Assembly (NCBI GenBank): GCA_021442155.1
Contig: CM038218.1
Location: 60,416,268 to 60,480,267 of the forward strand
DNA from: Cymbidium sinense
Taxonomy: Eukaryota > Streptophyta > Magnoliopsida > Asparagales > Orchidaceae
Length of the DNA: 64,000 nt
Direction: 5' to 3'
Part shown: positions 63,001 through 64,000 of the stretch, piece by piece
Layout of the letters: each line of letters begins with the position of its first letter
Numbering within the stretch: the first letter of the stretch is position 1
Position numbers and translations under genes: made by a program
Notes under the pieces: model-generated
The model's database searches: none
The model's input: the letters and a program-made list of their open reading frames with translations, nothing else
Told to the model about the DNA's origin: nothing

Positions 63001-64000
63001 AAGATCCATTTTCAATTAGTCTCCACAATCTTCTTGCATCATCGCAAGTTTCTACACATTCTCTTATAAAAATAGGACCTATTTAGACATCCATAGTAAC
63101 CTCCATAACCTTTTTGCTCAGCCTCAATCCTAACCACCAAATCATTGAATAATATATCAATATTTTCATGCAAAAAATCATTTAAATTAAGAATTAGCTT
63201 CTCAGTATAGTAGTCATATTTCATGTTATCTGAAAGGCTATCTTTTTATTGATTTAAGACCATCTATTGGCCAGACACATACATCACTTATAATTATATG
63301 TAAATATATCATTCATTCTTATAAATCACTTTAACTGTAGGGTTTTTAACTATCCTCTCAATATCAATATAAATAAGATCATAAACCTATTCTTTTGTGT
63401 AAAACTATAAATTTGTCAACTATTCATAAAGTCACTCCTTAGACAATCTTACATCACATGAATTCATTCAATTTCATTCATATAATGTATCATCACTATC
63501 ATATTTCATGTATTTCATACAAGATATAAAATAATGAATGTTTTAAATAGGAAAGTAGTTCATAAAAGTCAACCCATTGAAAATAGAAGAAAAATGTCGA
63601 TAGAACTTATAATACGTGAATTATTCATCAATGCCGTCAAGAGAGTAAAACTAGAGATGGATACAAAAAGGCCTAAATATAGCACATGTCAATTGTTAGT
63701 TGAAGGGGAGAGAGATTACAAGTCAAAAAAATGGAGGAGAAACTCTTGCACCACATCCATATGGATGGATTTGACCATTCTCAATTACATGCATGACCCT
63801 CAAGATGTTTGGTCTCCATATCTAAAAGGATACTTACTCTAACTCCTTCAATCACCATTATGACCTTCATATATTATCTTATTCATGTCCTAAAAGAAAT
63901 TACCAATTGAAAAATAGATGTGATAATATTATAAAATTGTCTAAATTTTTTTTTATCTGCAGAATACAGTTATCTCATTTGAAATCATATATATATATAT
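60007..64000. other. Unassigned AT-rich sequence
   Basis: No domain, RNA gene or bordered transposon was recognised on either strand. Open frames at 60686-60940 (minus), 63039-63224 (minus) and 63534-63842 (plus, 102 codons) have no motif I can name. The window ends in a short AT run (63987-64000). It probably consists of old, diverged repeats. Confidence 0.4.

Noticed and set aside
1..64000. CRISPR arrays, bacterial operons, rRNA genes
   Set aside because: No regularly spaced short repeats with unique spacers, no ribosome-binding sites or operon-like coding, and no rRNA sequence. The content is plant transposon DNA.

Overview
The window looks like plant nuclear heterochromatin. It is very AT-rich, has no recognisable intact gene, and is built almost entirely from transposable elements inserted into one another. 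The gypsy remnant with an extra plant-type RNase H, the hAT transposase with a BED finger and the copia-like LTR all point to a flowering plant. The species cannot be named from this sequence.

The dominant component is one repeat family, called U here, with seven copies (A-G). A complete U unit is about 7.0-7.8 kb. It begins TGTTGACC with a hairpin, ends AAACACCACA, starts TG and ends CA, is usually flanked by a 5-bp target duplication, has no long open reading frame and shows no internal terminal repeats. It behaves like a very long solo LTR or a large non-coding LTR-retrotransposon derivative. Copies A, B, F and G are on the plus strand; C, D and E are on the minus strand.

Left nest (1-28031): copy B (its head is missing or left of the window) holds a decayed minus-strand hAT transposon (1 to about 10276). 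Copy A (92-about 7709) is inserted in the hAT transposase. Copy B also holds copy C (10895-24498), which holds copy D (11458-15629, internally deleted) and a copia-like LTR fragment (20679-about 22888).

Right nest (28032-about 54700): a decayed plus-strand Ty3/gypsy element of Tat type has reverse transcriptase at 28455-29100, an extra RNase H at 29810-29920 and integrase at 52258-53210. The last two are split by a 22.2-kb nest: E (30046-52257) contains F (33824-48989), which contains G (38262-46051). The end of the integrase is amplified into three tandem 544-bp copies (53071-54697).

Right flank (54698-64000): mostly unassigned AT-rich sequence. A less AT-rich island at 58.8-60.0 kb carries a CACGTG palindrome, a tRNA-derived SINE-like head and a possible terminal exon (59938-60006). 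This is the only hint of an ordinary gene.

All alignments were made by eye; similarities are qualitative.
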